Assembly: GCA_029264635.1 (NCBI GenBank)
Contig: JARIAA010000069.1
Span: 1-8,387, forward strand
Length of the DNA: 8,387 nt
Source of the DNA: Psychrobacter sp.
GTDB lineage: Bacteria; Pseudomonadota; Gammaproteobacteria; Pseudomonadales; Moraxellaceae
Direction: 5' to 3'
The position numbers and the translations under genes are program-made. Each line of letters begins with the position of its first letter. The stretch's first letter is position 1. Below, one piece after another: positions 5,829-8,387 of the stretch. Below the pieces are notes generated by a model, which was given only the letters and a program-made list of their open reading frames with translations, made no database searches and was not told the origin of the DNA.

Positions 5829-6950
5829 TTACATAGGTATCTCAATACCCAACGCGGTTAATTGCTGCTGTAATTTTTGATAGCAGGTATCAGATAGCTC
5901 TGCGGTTACGGGTAGCACCCATAGCCTATTTGCTAGCGCAATAACATCGTTATTAATTAATTCATCGGGTTTTAGAGAATTTATTTTTGCCAATAACAAC
6001 GTACGGATTTTTACGGCATCTTTAGTCGTTACGATGATAGGATGCTCAGCGTATTGCAATAACTCGGTCAAACTAAAGTCATGGTGATCGGGATAAGGAT
6101 GTTCTATCACCTCAAAACCGAGCGTGCTAAGGGTCGAAAAAAAACGCTGTGGATAGCCAATACCGCTGATTGCATGCACATGACCCTGTATGGGTGGAGT
6201 AGCCGCTGAAGTAAGTATTTTTGTCGCACTCAAACTACGTAGGTCATCATTAGATAATAAAGGATACAAGCTATCTGGCCGTAACTGCATGGTCAAACGC
6301 TGAGCTAAATTTTTATTATTAGGCGCGTATGCAGCATTTGGCTTTTCGTGATGAATGACAGTTGCACCTTTTAACCGTGACATCGGCTCTCGTAAAAAAC
6401 CTGTCGGTAATAACTGCTGATTGCCAAAACCGCGCGCGACATCGACCACAATCCACTCGATATCACGCTGCAGGGCATAGTGCTGCAAACCGTCGTCAGC
6501 AATAATAAGTTGCAGATCAGGATGCGCGCTTAGTAGAGTCGTAATCGCCTGTTCGCGGTTCGGACAGACTGCCATCGGCGCCGCCGTCACATTGACAATT
6601 AAACAAGGCTCATCACCTACTGTACTTGGCAAGCTCTCTTTGGTGACCAATGCTGGCATCTGGCTGCTATCACCGCCATAACCGCGGCTAATCACCCCAA
6701 CCTTTATACCTTGTTGCTGTAAATAATTCACCAATGTCATGATTAAAGGTGTTTTACCGCTACCGCCGACCGTAATATTACCTATCACCATAATAGGTAC
6801 AGGTGCACGAAAGCTCGAAAACATCCCCATTTTGTAAGCCTGACGACGTAATAGCGTTAGCAAACCATATAACCAGCTGACGGGCAACAATAGCCATAAC
6901 CAAGCGGCTTTGCGTTGCCAAGCACGAGTAATCGCGGTCTCAATACTCAT
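5829..6950 (-). CDS. lpxK: Tetraacyldisaccharide 4'-kinase
   Basis: Transfers the ATP gamma-phosphate to the 4' position of tetraacyldisaccharide 1-phosphate, giving lipid IVA, at the cytoplasmic face of the inner membrane. The 373-residue protein opens with an amphipathic/hydrophobic helix (about 16-34, with PVSWLYGLLTLLRR) that anchors LpxK proteins. It then shows GNITVGGSGKTP (57-68, Walker A Lys66), SRGYGG (88-93), GDEP (112-115), the catalytic-type DDGLQH (152-157), HDF-type PDHHDF (287-292) and TTKDAVK (308-314). It is about 45 residues longer than E. coli LpxK, mainly through extra sequence near 203-253 and 315-340. The start ATG 6950 has only a modest upstream GGA. The gene lies between msbA and kdsB, the usual lipid A cluster. 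The 139-bp gap to msbA is wide for this pair and could hide a promoter, but none is convincing. Confidence 0.96.
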   Translation of the reverse strand: MSIETAITRAWQRKAAWLWLLLPVSWLYGLLTLLRRQAYKMGMFSSFRAPVPIMVIGNITVGGSGKTPLIMTLVNYLQQQGIKVGVISRGYGGDSSQMPALVTKESLPSTVGDEPCLIVNVTAAPMAVCPNREQAITTLLSAHPDLQLIIADDGLQHYALQRDIEWIVVDVARGFGNQQLLPTGFLREPMSRLKGATVIHHEKPNAAYAPNNKNLAQRLTMQLRPDSLYPLLSNDDLRSLSATKILTSAATPPIQGHVHAISGIGYPQRFFSTLSTLGFEVIEHPYPDHHDFSLTELLQYAEHPIIVTTKDAVKIRTLLLAKINSLKPDELINNDVIALANRLWVLPVTAELSDTCYQKLQQQLTALGIEIPM

Positions 6951-7089
6951 TATTTAGCATCCAATCCGTTTTATCCATGCTTCATTGATCAAATCGTTTT
7001 TTGCCTAAATAATTCGCTGCTTCATACTATAAAGGACTTAGTGATAGCAGCGGCCTTGGCATAAACAATCAAGGCTTGAGGCACGGTTA

Positions 7090-8387
7090 TCATTCAAAGT
7101 CTCGCGCATACATTTGAGCATAATGACCTTGCTTTTGCATAAGCTCGCTATGGGTACCAATCTCAACCATTTTTCCGTTATCCAGCACCGCAATGCGATC
7201 AGCTGACTCAATCGTTGTCAGGCGATGGGCAATAACTATAGTGGTACGATCTTTCATGACATTATCAAGCGCTTTTTGGATGTAGTATTCCGACTCGTTA
7301 TCAAGGGCGCTGGTCGCTTCATCTAATATTAAAATTGGGGCGTCTTTTAATAGGGCGCGCGCGATCGATAAGCGCTGACGTTGACCACCCGATAGCTGCA
7401 AACCTTCTGCGCCAATCTGGCTTTGGTAACCTTGTGGCAGTTTCATAATGAAGTCGTGAGCAAAGGCACCTTTTGCAGCAAGCTCAACCTCAGCTTGTGA
7501 CTTAGTCGCTAAACTACCATAAGCAATATTGTTAAAAACTGTGGTATTAAATAGTACTACTTGCTGATTAACCATCGCAATCTGCTCGCGCAAACTCTCT
7601 AACGTAATATCCTCAATAGGCATGCCATCCATCGTAATCTGCCCTGAAGTTGAGTTTAACGTACGCGTTAATAAATTGACCAGTGACGACTTACCAGCGC
7701 CGCTACGTCCAACTACCGCTACGGTCTCGCCAGCGCGTACACTTAAGCTAAAGTCACGCAGAGCAACCGTTGAATCAGGATAAACCAAACTTACTTTATC
7801 TAAGTCAATCTCCCCTGATAAAGAGGGGCTTAATACCCCAGTATCCTTTTCTTCAGGCTCATCGAGCAAGGCAAATATAGACTCGCCCGCCGCGATACCT
7901 TTTTGCAGCTTTTGATTGACATCGGTAAGTGAGCGTACAGGTTTACTCAGTAGCCCTGCTGCAGCGATATAAGAGATAAACTCACCCGCCGAGATATTAT
8001 TAATCACCGATGGACGCAGCGCAAGCCATACTACCACTGACATCGCTATTGCCATTAATAGCTGTACGGCAGGCGTATTAATACTGTTGGTGACAACGAC
8101 TTTCATACCTTGGCGTAAGTTCTTTTTTGAAGTGGTATTAAAGCGCTTGGCCTCGTACGCCTGTCCGCCATAGTTTTTGACGACTTGATAACCATTGATG
8201 ACTTCATTAGTGATATGACTGACACTACCCATTGTTTCTTGGATGCCCTTGGACAGTTTGAGATAACGCTTAGAGGCAAAGCGAATCAGCCACAAAATTG
8301 GTGGCAGCACCAAAAACAAAATTAAGGTCAGGCGCCAATTGCTATAAAGCAAAAACCCAATCAAAGCGACGACGGTCAAACCATCAC
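7090..8387 (-). CDS. msbA: Lipid A export ABC transporter MsbA (partial, N-terminus beyond the window)
   Basis: Homodimeric inner-membrane flippase that uses ATP to move lipid A-core from the cytoplasmic to the periplasmic leaflet. About 431 C-terminal residues are present; the frame is open to the right edge, and by comparison with E. coli MsbA roughly 150 residues are missing. The visible part begins in the middle of the membrane domain. Counting from the codon at 8379, hydrophobic segments lie near 1-12, 16-33, 104-121 and 131-146. The nucleotide-binding domain has Walker A GRSGAGKSS (224-232), Q-loop Gln272, the ABC signature LSGGQ (329-333), Walker B ILILDE (349-354), D-loop SALD (357-360) and H-loop His385, all intact. 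The TTG at 8379 is an internal Leu codon, not a start. Other half-size exporters share these motifs, but linkage to lpxK and kdsB makes MsbA the best call. Confidence 0.93.
   Translation of the reverse strand, partial: DGLTVVALIGFLLYSNWRLTLILFLVLPPILWLIRFASKRYLKLSKGIQETMGSVSHITNEVINGYQVVKNYGGQAYEAKRFNTTSKKNLRQGMKVVVTNSINTPAVQLLMAIAMSVVVWLALRPSVINNISAGEFISYIAAAGLLSKPVRSLTDVNQKLQKGIAAGESIFALLDEPEEKDTGVLSPSLSGEIDLDKVSLVYPDSTVALRDFSLSVRAGETVAVVGRSGAGKSSLVNLLTRTLNSTSGQITMDGMPIEDITLESLREQIAMVNQQVVLFNTTVFNNIAYGSLATKSQAEVELAAKGAFAHDFIMKLPQGYQSQIGAEGLQLSGGQRQRLSIARALLKDAPILILDEATSALDNESEYYIQKALDNVMKDRTTIVIAHRLTTIESADRIAVLDNGKMVEIGTHSELMQKQGHYAQMYARDFE

Noticed and set aside
7053..7075. GCCTTG/CAAGGC inverted repeat between msbA and lpxK, considered as a terminator or attenuator
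   Set aside because: Six base pairs with an 11-base loop and no downstream T-run on the minus strand; the adjacent genes are expected to be co-transcribed.

Overview
The window looks like a chromosomal segment of a gammaproteobacterium of the Moraxellaceae, most likely Psychrobacter or a close relative. This rests on moderate AT richness, the style of the encoded proteins and the gene set (a FadI-type thiolase, a PPK2 kinase, a holB-pilZ pair and an msbA-lpxK-kdsB cluster). The genus is inferred from remembered family resemblance, not from a search.

Layout. On the plus strand, 22-1791 encodes a thiolase whose catalytic core is preceded by about 165 residues of low-complexity, probably disordered sequence. 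A strong intrinsic terminator follows (1840-1877), then about 460 bp of non-coding DNA with an imperfect fold-back repeat (about 1998-2132). Next, still on the plus strand, is a polyphosphate kinase 2 gene. Its best start signal (SD 2239-2243, ATG 2250) is followed after five codons by an in-frame TAA. The intact kinase domain continues in the same frame and must use a secondary start, given here as TTG 2310.

The rest is on the minus strand and converges on ppk2. In transcription order it is msbA (cut by the right edge), lpxK, kdsB, holB and pilZ. MsbA flips lipid A-core across the inner membrane, LpxK adds the 4'-phosphate to lipid A, and KdsB activates Kdo for transfer to lipid A. These three are a classic outer-membrane biogenesis cluster. 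holB (clamp-loader delta prime) and pilZ (type IV pilus assembly) are a familiar gammaproteobacterial pair placed just downstream. All five genes point the same way with gaps of about 60-170 bp, so they may be partly co-transcribed, but no promoter or terminator between them is convincing.

Most of the window is conserved housekeeping DNA. I see no CRISPR array, tRNA or rRNA gene, insertion sequence, phage gene or recognisable defence system. The points worth a second look are the nonsense codon in the ppk2 leader with a hairpin around its SD, the long disordered N-terminus on the thiolase, and the fold-back repeat between those two genes.
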